A stretch of DNA of 64,000 bases. Source: Cauispirillum nitrogeniifigens (GTDB lineage Bacteria; Pseudomonadota; Alphaproteobacteria; Rhodospirillales; Rhodospirillaceae). The notes under the pieces are model-generated. The model had not been told where the DNA came from, ran no database searches, and saw only the letters and a list, made by a program, of their open reading frames with translations. A program made the translations under genes and the position numbers. The stretch is taken from contig NZ_JBLOOT010000005.1 in the NCBI RefSeq assembly GCF_049800675.1, forward strand, positions 124,001 to 188,000, written 5' to 3'. Below, in pieces: positions 32,348 through 41,580 of this stretch; position 1 is the first letter of the stretch, and every line of letters begins with the position of its first letter.

Positions 32348-33688
32348 ATGCTGACCGATCGCCAGGGCACCGCGCTGACCGGCGCCACCCCCGCCGCCGT
32401 CGATGCCTATGACGCGGCCGTCCATGCCTTCAACATCTATCGCGGCGACCCCATCGCCCTGATCGACCAGGCCATCGCCGAGGCGCCACAGTTCGCCGGC
32501 GCCCACATCTTCAAGGCCCTGGCCTGCGCCGTCGCCACCGAGCCGGAGGCCACCGCCGCCGCCCGCGCCCTTGCCGGCCACGCCCGCACGCTGCCGATGA
32601 GCGACCGCGACCGCTCGCTGCTGGCCGCCGTCGACCACATCACCGCCGGCAACTGGACGGCTGCCGGGCTGGCCCTGGATGCCCATTCCATGTGCCATCC
32701 GCGCGACCTCGTGGCGCTCCAGGCCGGGCATCTGGTGGACTTCTACCGCGCCAACGCCCGCAACCTGCGCGACCGCATCGCCCGCGCCCTGCCGCAGTGG
32801 TCGGCCGACGTGCCGGGATATTCCATCGTGCTGGGCATGTACGCCTTCGGCCTGGAGGAAAGCGGCGACTACGCGCGGGCCGAGGACACCGGCCGCCGCG
32901 CGGTGGAGGCACAGCCCCTGGACTGCTGGGCCCATCACGCCGTCGCCCATGTCCTGGAAATGCAGGGCCGGGCCGCCGAGGGCGTGGCGTGGATGCGCGA
33001 CCGCGTGGCGACGTGGTCGGGCGCCGACAACTTCTTCAAGGTGCACAACTGGTGGCACCAGGCGATGTTCCACCTCGACCGGGGCGAAACCGATCAGGCG
33101 CTGGCCCTGTACGACGGTCCGGTGCGGGCGGAGCGCAGCGCCGTGGTCCTGGACATGATCGACGCCTCGGCCCTGCTGTGGCGCCTGGAACTGGCCGGCG
33201 TCGATGTCGGCGACCGCTGGGGCGAACTGGCGGCGGCCTGGGACGCCCATGCCGACGGGCGGCTCTATCCCTTCAACGACTGGCACGCCGCCATGGCCTA
33301 TCTGGGGGCCGGGCGCGAGGCCGACGCCGCCCGCCTGCTGGCCGCCTGCCGCTCCGCCGATGCTGCCAATGGCGAGGTGGCGGCCTGGGCGCGGCGCACC
33401 GGGGCCGACCTGATCGAGGGCTTCACCGCCTTCCGCCGGGGCGACCACGCCACCGCCGTGGAGCGCCTGCACGCCGCCCGCTTCATCGCCAACAGCTTCG
33501 GCGGCAGCAATGCCCAGCGCGACATCATCGACTGGACGCTGACCGAGGCCGCCCTGCGCGGCGGGCTGCGCGACGTCGCCCGCGCGCTGGTCAACGAACG
33601 GCTGGCGCTCAAGCCCCGCAGCGGCCTCAACCTGCGCTTCGCCGCCCGCCTGGACCCGCCCCCGGCCGCCGGCATGGCCGCCGAGTAG
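32348..33688 (+). CDS. TTC38-like tetratricopeptide protein
   Basis: A 446-residue soluble protein resembling the tetratricopeptide repeat protein 38 family, with FNIYRGDPIALIDQAIAEAP near the N terminus, a central HHAVAHVLEMQGRAAEG block, the strongly conserved NWWHQAMFHLDRGE, and YPFNDWHAAMAYLGAG. No signal peptide or catalytic motif is seen. The family has no settled function. It is divergent from a TetR-type regulator, so it is probably repressed by it and induced by a small ligand. Confidence 0.82.
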   Translation: MLTDRQGTALTGATPAAVDAYDAAVHAFNIYRGDPIALIDQAIAEAPQFAGAHIFKALACAVATEPEATAAARALAGHARTLPMSDRDRSLLAAVDHITAGNWTAAGLALDAHSMCHPRDLVALQAGHLVDFYRANARNLRDRIARALPQWSADVPGYSIVLGMYAFGLEESGDYARAEDTGRRAVEAQPLDCWAHHAVAHVLEMQGRAAEGVAWMRDRVATWSGADNFFKVHNWWHQAMFHLDRGETDQALALYDGPVRAERSAVVLDMIDASALLWRLELAGVDVGDRWGELAAAWDAHADGRLYPFNDWHAAMAYLGAGREADAARLLAACRSADAANGEVAAWARRTGADLIEGFTAFRRGDHATAVERLHAARFIANSFGGSNAQRDIIDWTLTEAALRGGLRDVARALVNERLALKPRSGLNLRFAARLDPPPAAGMAAE

Positions 33689-33763
33689 GCAGAACGGCAA
33701 GGAGTTCATCACGGATCAGTGGGGATGGCATTGAGGTTCTCCGTGACACAGGACGAACGTCGG

Positions 33764-35026
33764 TCAATCCATCTCCACCCGGTTGCGGCCGAGTTGCTTT
33801 GCCCGATACATGCTCAGGTCGGCCCGACTCAACAAGGCGTCACCATCGTCCCTGTCATGCATCAGACCGGCCACCCCGATACTGACGGTGTATCCGAACT
33901 CCCCCTCCGCCGTGACGATCACCTGGCTTCTCACCGAAGTCAGGATACGGGCCGCGACCTCGGCAGCCTCGGGCACGGATGTTTCCGGCAGCAGGATGAC
34001 GAACTCCTCGCCTCCCAGCCTCGCCAGGACATCCGTCCCGCGCAGTTGGTTGTCTGCGGTGCGGACGAAGTTCACGAGGGCGTCGTCACCGGCGGCATGG
34101 CCCCAGCGGTCGTTGACCTGCTTGAAGTGATCGAGGTCGATCGCCAGAACCGTCAGCGGGGCACCGCTCCGTTGGGTCCGCAGGATTTCCGTCCCAAGCC
34201 GCTCCATGAAGTCGCGGCGGTTGGCCGCGCCGGTCAGGGCGTCGGTTCTTGCCAACTGCTCCAGGCGCTGGTTCGCCTCCATGAGTTCCTTGGTGCGGGA
34301 CTGAACCTCGGCCTCCAGCCTGTGATTGGCCTGGGTCAGTGCATCGACATGCGCCTGTCTTTCGCGATCCAGGGTGGAGAGCATGGTGTTGAATGCCCTC
34401 TGAAGCAGGCTCAGTTCATTTTCCGCCGTCAGCTTCATGTCGATGCGGCTTTGCGCCAGCGAGTCGAGGTTGATCATCGCCACGGACTCCGTCAGCGACC
34501 GCAGGGGCCGGCCCAGACGACGGCGGAACGCCCAGACGAAAAGCGCCGTAAGGAGCAGGCTCTTGATCACCGCGCTGATCACGATCATCTGGAAGCCCAC
34601 CCACAGGCGCTCCAGAACCAGCGTCCCGCTGGCCACGAATTCGACCCGCGCCAGGGGAATGGTCTGGCCCGAGAAGTCGTAGGACACATCGAAGGCGTGC
34701 TTGATGGCGGTTCCGCCCCCGCCGTCACGGAGACCGTTCATGGCCACCCGCCCCGACGGGTCGATGATGTAGACGGCGGAAATCAGTGGCAGATCGGTGA
34801 TGCCACTCATCAGCGCCTCGACCTGCTGCTGGTTCAATTCCCACAGGGCCGTCGCCAGCGCCGGATAGAACGTGCGCTCGGCGCCTCGCAGTTCGTCCTG
34901 AACCATGTTCCGGGTGTATGCATATTCCACGCCCATCTGAAACAGCGTGATCAGTATCGTCAGGGAGAAATAGATGGACAGAACGGACCGCAAAAGCTGC
35001 CACGAAAGTTTATTGGGAACGATCAT
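33764..35026 (-). CDS. Membrane diguanylate cyclase
   Basis: A 420-residue sensor that makes cyclic di-GMP. It has an N-terminal membrane helix, a periplasmic sensor region (about residues 35-145), a second helix near 150-168, a HAMP-like segment, a coiled coil (about 215-255), and a GGDEF domain. The active-site motif is GGEEF, and the inhibitory-site motif RGTD stands exactly five residues before it, so the enzyme should be active and product-inhibited. It overlaps the upstream binding-protein gene by four bases (ATGA), which suggests that protein supplies its signal. By eye this stretch is less GC-rich than its neighbours. Confidence 0.92.
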   Translation of the reverse strand: MIVPNKLSWQLLRSVLSIYFSLTILITLFQMGVEYAYTRNMVQDELRGAERTFYPALATALWELNQQQVEALMSGITDLPLISAVYIIDPSGRVAMNGLRDGGGGTAIKHAFDVSYDFSGQTIPLARVEFVASGTLVLERLWVGFQMIVISAVIKSLLLTALFVWAFRRRLGRPLRSLTESVAMINLDSLAQSRIDMKLTAENELSLLQRAFNTMLSTLDRERQAHVDALTQANHRLEAEVQSRTKELMEANQRLEQLARTDALTGAANRRDFMERLGTEILRTQRSGAPLTVLAIDLDHFKQVNDRWGHAAGDDALVNFVRTADNQLRGTDVLARLGGEEFVILLPETSVPEAAEVAARILTSVRSQVIVTAEGEFGYTVSIGVAGLMHDRDDGDALLSRADLSMYRAKQLGRNRVEMD

Positions 35027-35793
35027 CGCTTGACCTCGAAGTATCGCTCCACGTACTTCTGAAATATGACCTCGTAGACCCCGCTGCGCCGGATTTCCTC
35101 CAGACCCCGGTTGAAATGGTCGCGCACCACGGGATCGACGAATGCCGTCTTGTACGGAGTCGGCTCAAAGAGGTCGAAAGCCTCGTACCCGGCGGTGTCG
35201 GGAACCCGTCCCTCAGAAATCAGTTTCTCGCGGTAGAACCGGAAGATCCCTTCGTCCATGACGGCGACATCAATTCTCCCGAGCAACAGCATCAATACCT
35301 GGGTTTCCTGGTTGGCGATCTCCTTGTAGGAAGGATTGTTCGCCACGGCGTCCCCAAAATCCTCCCCCAGATATTTCGCGGCGTTCTGGAACGCCACGAC
35401 CGTCTTGCCCTTGAGATCGTTCAGACTGCCGAGACGCAGGTTGCGGTCCTTCAGGGTGAAGGCGAAGTTGTGATACTGCATGAAGTCTTCTGAGTAGTTG
35501 GCGGCCAACCCAGAGTTCTCGCGGATGATGGCGGTGCCATCGACCCGACCTTCAACAAACATTTCGAAACCGCGACCAATCGGCACATACACCGGGACAA
35601 CCGTATATCCGGCCGGTTCCAAGGCGGCCTTGACGATGTCCACAACGATGCCGTCCCCCGTCTCAAAAACGTAAGGCGGCGTATGGGAGGAGAAGATGAC
35701 CCGCAACTCGCGCGCGTGCGACGGCGCCGACAGCAGCGACAACAGGCACAGGACGGCGGCGACACGGGTGATCAGGAAAAAGAGACGTCGCAT
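35023..35793 (-). CDS. Periplasmic solute-binding protein, partner of the cyclase
   Basis: A 256-residue exported family-3-type binding protein: signal peptide ending near SHARE, then RVIFSSHTPPYVFETGDGIVVDIVKAAL, VEGRVDGTAI, DLKGKTVVAFQNA and RIDVAVMDEGIF. No permease or ATPase gene is nearby. Instead it is translationally coupled to a membrane diguanylate cyclase, so it probably acts as a sensory receptor and not in uptake. ATG 35793 follows GGGGAG at eight bases; ATG 35811 is a weaker alternative. The ligand is unknown. Confidence 0.86.
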   Translation of the reverse strand: MRRLFFLITRVAAVLCLLSLLSAPSHARELRVIFSSHTPPYVFETGDGIVVDIVKAALEPAGYTVVPVYVPIGRGFEMFVEGRVDGTAIIRENSGLAANYSEDFMQYHNFAFTLKDRNLRLGSLNDLKGKTVVAFQNAAKYLGEDFGDAVANNPSYKEIANQETQVLMLLLGRIDVAVMDEGIFRFYREKLISEGRVPDTAGYEAFDLFEPTPYKTAFVDPVVRDHFNRGLEEIRRSGVYEVIFQKYVERYFEVKR

Positions 35794-36000
35794 CGAGGAT
35801 ACTCCCCCCATGCTTCAGGTGATCTTCATCTCCTGCCCCCTGAAGCTCCGCGATGAAACCTTGCGCCATCGCCGATGGCGAGGGGAATTCGTGGGCAGGC
35901 CCGTAAACAAATGTAACCCTCCCGGACATGCTTGAACGGCTCCCGCTGGCGCCGCTGAATCGTTTGCATGCGACAGCCTTTCCGTTGCCCTGGGATGAAC

Positions 36001-36031
36001 AAAAAAGGGGCGCCCCTGGCGGAGCGCCCCT
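36001..36031 (-). terminator. Terminator of the groES-groEL operon
   Basis: On the minus strand AGGGGCGC (36031-36024) and GCGCCCCT (36013-36006) form a stem around ten bases, followed by T residues (36006-36001). It lies 28 bases after the groEL stop. Confidence 0.85.
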
Positions 36032-36058
36032 CTCCCGATCAGCCTTGGCGATGCGGGC

Positions 36059-37696
<1,638 letters not shown>

Positions 37697-37741
37697 GACT
37701 GTGAATTCCTCTGACTACAGAAAATGCCGATGGGGGAAGGA

Positions 37742-38053
37742 TCAGGCGGCCTTGGCGGCGGCGGTGGCCTCGATCACGCCCAGGATGTCGCTCTCCTTCA
37801 TGATCAGGAGTTCCTGGCCGTCGATCTTCACTTCGGTGCCGGACCACTTGCCGAACAGCACGCGGTCGCCGGGCTTGACGTCCAGCGCGTGCAGCGTGCC
37901 ATCCTCGCCCCGCGCGCCGGGGCCGGTGGCGATCACTTCGCCCTGCATGGGCTTTTCCTTGGCCGTGTCCGGGATGATGATGCCCCCGGCGGTCTTGGCC
38001 TCCTCCTCGATACGACGCACGAGAACCCGGTCATGCAGCGGTCGGAAGGTCAT
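37742..38053 (-). CDS. groS: Co-chaperonin GroES
   Basis: The 10-kDa cap of the GroEL chamber, 103 residues, with FRPLHDRVLVRRIEEEAKTAGG, the mobile loop GGIIIPDTAKEKP, and KPGDRVLFGKWSGTEVKIDG. It is the first gene of groES-groEL. The promoter upstream has a CTTGACA -35 element of the alphaproteobacterial heat-shock kind. A canonical CIRCE repeat was not found. Confidence 0.98.
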   Translation of the reverse strand: MTFRPLHDRVLVRRIEEEAKTAGGIIIPDTAKEKPMQGEVIATGPGARGEDGTLHALDVKPGDRVLFGKWSGTEVKIDGQELLIMKESDILGVIEATAAAKAA

Positions 38054-38134
38054 GGTGTGTGTTCCTCCGTCATTCCTTCGTCAAGCAAATGACTGATCGT
38101 TGAAAAGCGCCCTCGCAAGCGACGGGCGGCGGGT

Positions 38135-38196
38135 TATCTAGGGCATCGGTTTCCGGTGTCAAGAGGATCAAGCAGCAGTCCGCGCAGCTTGCTGCT
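38135..38196 (-). promoter_or_regulatory. groES promoter with an upstream dyad
   Basis: On the minus strand, CTTGACA (38163-38157) and TAGATA (38140-38135) are 16 bases apart. CTTGAC with a C/TTAGAT-type -10 fits both sigma-70 and alphaproteobacterial RpoH promoters. Just upstream is an inverted repeat AGCAGCA/TGCTGCT (38171-38177, 38190-38196) with 12 bases between. It is preceded by TTA like a CIRCE element but differs from CIRCE in sequence and spacing. Confidence 0.65.
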
Positions 38197-38281
38197 AAAA
38201 CATTGATTATGAATACGAACTTGATCTTTCGGCGACGCGTATACAGGATAGGGGGAAGGACTGGCAAGCCCGGAGGTCCCC

Positions 38282-38542
38282 ATGAGCCTCGCCCAGCAGT
38301 TGAAAGACTACCGCCTGACCACGGCGAAGATCCTCTACCACATGCCCGACCACCCGACCCTGCTCCAGGAGTTCGTCTGGCAGCACTACGACATCGCCCC
38401 CCGGTTCCCCGAACTGCGCCGCTTCCTGACCTTCTGGGAGCGGGAACTCGACGGCCGGCTGCACTCGGTCACGGTCGCTTCGGCGGCGCTGATCACCCCG
38501 GCGCGCTTCCGCACCGTCGATGCCCTGATGCATCTTCACTGA
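38282..38542 (+). CDS. usg: Usg family protein
   Basis: An 86-residue protein of the alphaproteobacterial Usg family, with LKDYRLTTAKILYHMPDHPTLLQEF, a Trp-rich centre (VWQHYDIAPRFPELRRFLTFWERELDG) and LHSV. An old annotation linked it to tryptophan biosynthesis, but the role is unknown. It has a good ribosome-binding site (GGAGG about seven bases before ATG). It is divergent from groES and stands alone. Confidence 0.88.
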   Translation: MSLAQQLKDYRLTTAKILYHMPDHPTLLQEFVWQHYDIAPRFPELRRFLTFWERELDGRLHSVTVASAALITPARFRTVDALMHLH

Positions 38543-39012
38543 GCCGGCGGCGGGGACTTTCGCCACGCCCGTTTCCAGGGGCGCGTGGCCCCATGCCGCA
38601 GCCGCGGAGTCAGGATTGGGGCGCTTGACACGGTTGCGGCGGTGGGGCATAGTACCCTCCTCGGGTGCCGCCTGTCGCGGGCTCGGGCCGGTCTGCGCCA
38701 TGGTGGCGAGGCCGGGTTAGCAGGACGTGGTGGCTCGGGGAGCGCCACGGCATTGGCCGCCAGGCCCGCCTGTCCCAAGGGGAAGGTCCGTGGTCCGCGT
38801 GGTCGCCGTGACGATAGAAGGTCGCGGCTGGTTTCGAACCGGGGGGACATCCCCACTGCGCCCGAAGCGGGTGCCCGCGCCACCGGCGCGACAGGCAACC
38901 GCCCGTGTGAGGATCCGCACCCCGGATCCGGCGCCCGAAACCGGCCCCGCCGTCCAGCCCTCCCGAAGTCCGTCGCGCCTGCATGTGCATCGCTCATGCG
39001 GAGGATGTGACC
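38543..39012 (+). other. 470-base gene-free stretch with a good promoter
   Basis: No protein gene is convincing here. TTGACA (38625-38630) and CATAGT (38648-38653) are 17 bases apart, one of the best promoter matches in the window, and they point to a transcript starting near 38660. The 350 bases after it are full of short inverted repeats (for example GGGG-GACAT-CCCC near 38841, and GCGCCCG-AAG-CGGGTGC near 38857). It could be a structured small RNA or the long leader of hsp20. It does not carry the marks of RNase P RNA, SRP RNA or tmRNA. Confidence 0.4.
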
Positions 39013-39453
39013 ATGACGGCTTTCGACTTCTCCCCCCTGTTCCGCTCCACCGTCGGCTTCGACCGCCTGGCCCGTCTGGCCGAGGCGTCGGCGCGCGCCG
39101 ACAGCGCCTATCCGCCCTGCGACATCGTGCGCACGGCGCCGGACTCCTATGCCATCACCCTGGCGGTGGCCGGCTTCGATGCCGACGACCTCGCCATTGA
39201 GGTGAAAGACGCCCTGCTGACGATTACCGGCCGTGGGCGCGGCAAGGACGCATCGGATGAGACGGAGGTTCTCTATCGGGGTATCGCGCGCCGCGACTTC
39301 ACGCGCCGCTTCACCCTGGCCGATCACGTAAAGGTGCATGGCGCCTCGCTTTCCAACGGCCTGCTGACCATCAGCCTGGCCCGCGAGGTGCCCGAGGCCG
39401 CCCTGCCGCGCGCCATCCCGATCACCACGGCCGCCACCCTCCAGGCCGCCTGA
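39013..39453 (+). CDS. Small heat-shock protein (Hsp20/IbpA type)
   Basis: ATP-independent holdase that binds unfolding proteins. The 146-residue product begins MTAFDFSPLFRSTVGFDRL, like IbpA, and has a full alpha-crystallin domain: PPCDIVRTAPDSYAITLAVAGFDADDLAIEV, then FTRRFTLADHVKVHGASLSNGLLTISL. It ends in an unusual ITTAATLQAA; the C-terminal I-x-I type motif is represented only by RAIPI. GGAGG lies eight bases before ATG 39013. It precedes rpoH by 94 bases, so chaperone and sigma factor may be co-transcribed. Confidence 0.93.
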   Translation: MTAFDFSPLFRSTVGFDRLARLAEASARADSAYPPCDIVRTAPDSYAITLAVAGFDADDLAIEVKDALLTITGRGRGKDASDETEVLYRGIARRDFTRRFTLADHVKVHGASLSNGLLTISLAREVPEAALPRAIPITTAATLQAA

Positions 39454-39547
39454 GCGTGCATTCCATTCGGGGCGCCGCGTGCCGCACGCGCCCGCCGGCG
39501 CCCCGCCCGGACCTGAAACTCGGTTCCATCCGAGAAGGAGACAGTCG

Positions 39548-40528
39548 ATGACCGCAGCCACGCTTCCCATCCCCAGCCCCGAGGCGGGTCTGAGCGCCTA
39601 TCTCACCCAGATCAAGCGCTTCCCGCTTCTCGACCCGGACCGGGAATACGCGCTGGCCAAGCGCTTCCACGACGACGGCGACGTCGCCGCCGCGCACGAG
39701 CTGGTGACCAGCCACCTGCGCCTGGTGGCCAAGATCGCCATGGGCTACCGCCGCTACGGCCTGCCCATGGCCGACGTCATCGCCGAGGGCAACCTGGGCC
39801 TGATGAAGGCGGTGAAGAAGTTCGAGCCCGAGCGCGGCTTCCGCCTGGCGACCTATGCCATGTGGTGGGTCAAGGCGTCGATCAACGAGTACATCCTGAA
39901 CTCGTGGTCGCTGGTCAAGATCGGCACCGTGTCGACCCAGAAGCGCATCTTCTACAACCTGCGCAAGATGAAGGCGCAGCTTGGCGCCTACGACGAAGGC
40001 GGCCTGACCGACGAGCACGCCAGCCAGATCGCCGAGACGCTTCAGGTCAAGCCGGCGGACGTGCACGCCATGAACGCCCGCCTGCAATCGCGCGACCGCT
40101 CGCTGAACGCGCCGGTGGGCGAGGACGGCGACGCCGAGCGCGTCGACCTGCTGCCCGACACCGGCCCCAACCAGGAGGAGATGCTGGAAGCCCGCCAGAC
40201 CCGCGACCGTTCCCGCGTGCTGGTGCGCACGGCCCTGGAGGTGCTCAACGAGCGCGAGCGCCACATCATCACCCAGCGCCGCCTGATCGACGATCCGGTC
40301 ACCCTGGAGTCCCTGGGCGAGGAATACGGCCTGTCGCGCGAACGCGTCCGCCAGATCGAGGCCCGCGCCATGCAGAAGCTGGAGGCCCGCATCCGGGATC
40401 TGGTGAAGGAGGAAAAGCGCGGCGTCCATGCCGCCCTGACCAGCCGCGCCCTGACCAGCCGCGCCCCGACCGGCCCTGCCGCGACCGCCGCCCGCGCCCT
40501 GCCGGCGCCCGGCCGGAGGGCTGCCTGA
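39548..40528 (+). CDS. rpoH: Heat-shock sigma factor RpoH (sigma-32)
   Basis: Directs RNA polymerase to heat-shock promoters. The 326-residue product has sigma region 2 (HLRLVAKIAMGYRRYGLPMADVIAEGNLGLMKAVKKFEPERGFRLATYAMWW), the RpoH box (QKRIFYNLRKMK), and region 4 (LEVLNERERHIITQRRL, SLGEEYGLSRERVRQIEARAMQKL). After region 4 is an extra tail of about 30 residues made of ALTSRA-type repeats, from a 15-base tandem repeat at 40433-40462. Alphaproteobacteria often have several RpoH copies; which one this is cannot be told. AAGGAG precedes the ATG. The next gene's ATG directly follows its stop. Confidence 0.95.
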   Translation: MTAATLPIPSPEAGLSAYLTQIKRFPLLDPDREYALAKRFHDDGDVAAAHELVTSHLRLVAKIAMGYRRYGLPMADVIAEGNLGLMKAVKKFEPERGFRLATYAMWWVKASINEYILNSWSLVKIGTVSTQKRIFYNLRKMKAQLGAYDEGGLTDEHASQIAETLQVKPADVHAMNARLQSRDRSLNAPVGEDGDAERVDLLPDTGPNQEEMLEARQTRDRSRVLVRTALEVLNERERHIITQRRLIDDPVTLESLGEEYGLSRERVRQIEARAMQKLEARIRDLVKEEKRGVHAALTSRALTSRAPTGPAATAARALPAPGRRAA

Positions 40529-40969
40529 ATGACCGCCGTCACGTCGCGGCAGATCGTCTGCCCGCACTGCGCCGCCGTCAACCGCGTGCCCGCCGACAAG
40601 CCGGCCGAAAAGGGCAAGTGCGGCAAGTGCGGCCAGGGCCTGTTCACCGGCCACCCCATCGCCCTGGCGGGGGCGGCGGCCAACCGGCACCTGGGGTCGT
40701 CGGACATCCCCGTGCTGATCGACTTCTGGGCGGCGTGGTGCGGTCCCTGCCGGACCATGGCACCGATCTTCGAGCAGGCCGCCGCCCGCCTGGAACCGGC
40801 GGTGCGGCTGGCCAAGGTCGACACCGAGGCCGAGCCCGCCCTGGCCCAGGCTTTCGGCATCACCTCCATCCCCACCCTGGTGCTGGTCCACAAGGGCCAG
40901 GAAATCGCCCGCACCAGCGGCGCCATGCCGCTGAGCGCCCTGGTCCAGTGGGTGCGCCAGTACGTGTGA
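40529..40969 (+). CDS. trxC: Thioredoxin 2 with N-terminal zinc ribbon
   Basis: Cytoplasmic disulfide reductase. The 146-residue product has a zinc-binding pair of motifs (CPHC at 11-14 and CGKC at 31-34), then a thioredoxin fold with the active site WCGPC (70-74) and the cis-Pro loop SIPTL. This layout is diagnostic for TrxC. Its ATG starts right after the rpoH stop codon with no gap, so it is co-translated with the heat-shock sigma factor, tying redox repair to heat stress. Confidence 0.94.
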   Translation: MTAVTSRQIVCPHCAAVNRVPADKPAEKGKCGKCGQGLFTGHPIALAGAAANRHLGSSDIPVLIDFWAAWCGPCRTMAPIFEQAAARLEPAVRLAKVDTEAEPALAQAFGITSIPTLVLVHKGQEIARTSGAMPLSALVQWVRQYV

Positions 40970-41117
40970 CGGCGGCGGCCGGGCCAGATCGACTCGCCCG
41001 GTGCCGACCAAAGGCGGCGCCAAAAAGGCAGCGCCGTGAAGCAGTTGTGTCCCCGGCTTGACAATTGTCCCGGATGAGCGCTCTCTTTGCGGCCAAATCC
41101 ACCGTACAGGGTGTGCC

Positions 41118-41573
41118 ATGAAGGCCATCGAGACGGCGATCGACATCCGCGCCGACGCTCCCGTCGTGTGGGATGTTCTCACCGATTTGTCCCGGTATTC
41201 CGACTGGAATCCGTTCATCACCGAAGCTTCCGGCGAGGTTCGCCGCGGCGGCCGCCTGAAGGTCCGCATCTCCCCGCCGGGCGGCAAGGCCCTGTGGTTC
41301 AAGCCGCGCCTGCTCACCGTCCAGCCCGGCCGCGAGCTGACCTGGATCGGGCGCGTGCTGGTGCCGGGCGTGTTCGACGGCTGCCACAGCTTCCGCATCT
41401 CCGCCACCGGCAGCGGCGTGCGCCTCTACCACTGCGAACGCTTCACCGGCCTGTTCACCGCCTTCTTCGGCGCCGACGACCTCGCCGCCGTGCGGGCGGG
41501 CTTCGAGGCCATGAACACCGCCCTGCGCGACCGCTGCGAAGCCCTGGCGCAGAACCTGCCCAAGGTGGCCTGA
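41118..41573 (+). CDS. SRPBCC/START-like ligand-binding protein
   Basis: A 151-residue soluble protein with the SRPBCC (polyketide cyclase/dehydrase-like) pattern: AIDIRADAPVVWDVLTDLSRYSDWNPFI, GGRLKVRISPPGG, then LYHCERFTGLF and a long C-terminal helix (AGFEAMNTALRDRCEALA). It probably binds a hydrophobic ligand; which one is unknown. ATG 41118 starts the conserved fold. An upstream in-frame TTG at 41058 would add an unlikely leader. It ends seven bases before the convergent sugar aminotransferase. Confidence 0.82.
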   Translation: MKAIETAIDIRADAPVVWDVLTDLSRYSDWNPFITEASGEVRRGGRLKVRISPPGGKALWFKPRLLTVQPGRELTWIGRVLVPGVFDGCHSFRISATGSGVRLYHCERFTGLFTAFFGADDLAAVRAGFEAMNTALRDRCEALAQNLPKVA

Positions 41574-41580
41574 CACCCAA

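Noticed and set aside
38171..38196. Possible CIRCE element upstream of groES.
   Set aside because: CIRCE is TTAGCACTC-N9-GAGTGCTAA; this dyad differs in sequence and has 12 bases between short arms.
38830..38840. GGTTTCGAACC looked like a tRNA or tmRNA T-loop.
   Set aside because: The stems on either side do not pair as a T arm on either strand, no acceptor or anticodon arm fits, and no ANDN-type tag frame is present, so neither tRNA nor permuted tmRNA is supported.
38585..39010. 141-residue plus-strand frame in the gap before hsp20.
   Set aside because: Arg/Gly/Ala-rich with no family likeness and no ribosome-binding site; more likely a chance frame over non-coding DNA.
41058..41063. TTGACA before the SRPBCC gene as a promoter.
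   Set aside because: The sequence 17 bases later (CTCTCT) does not resemble a -10 element, so a promoter was not called.
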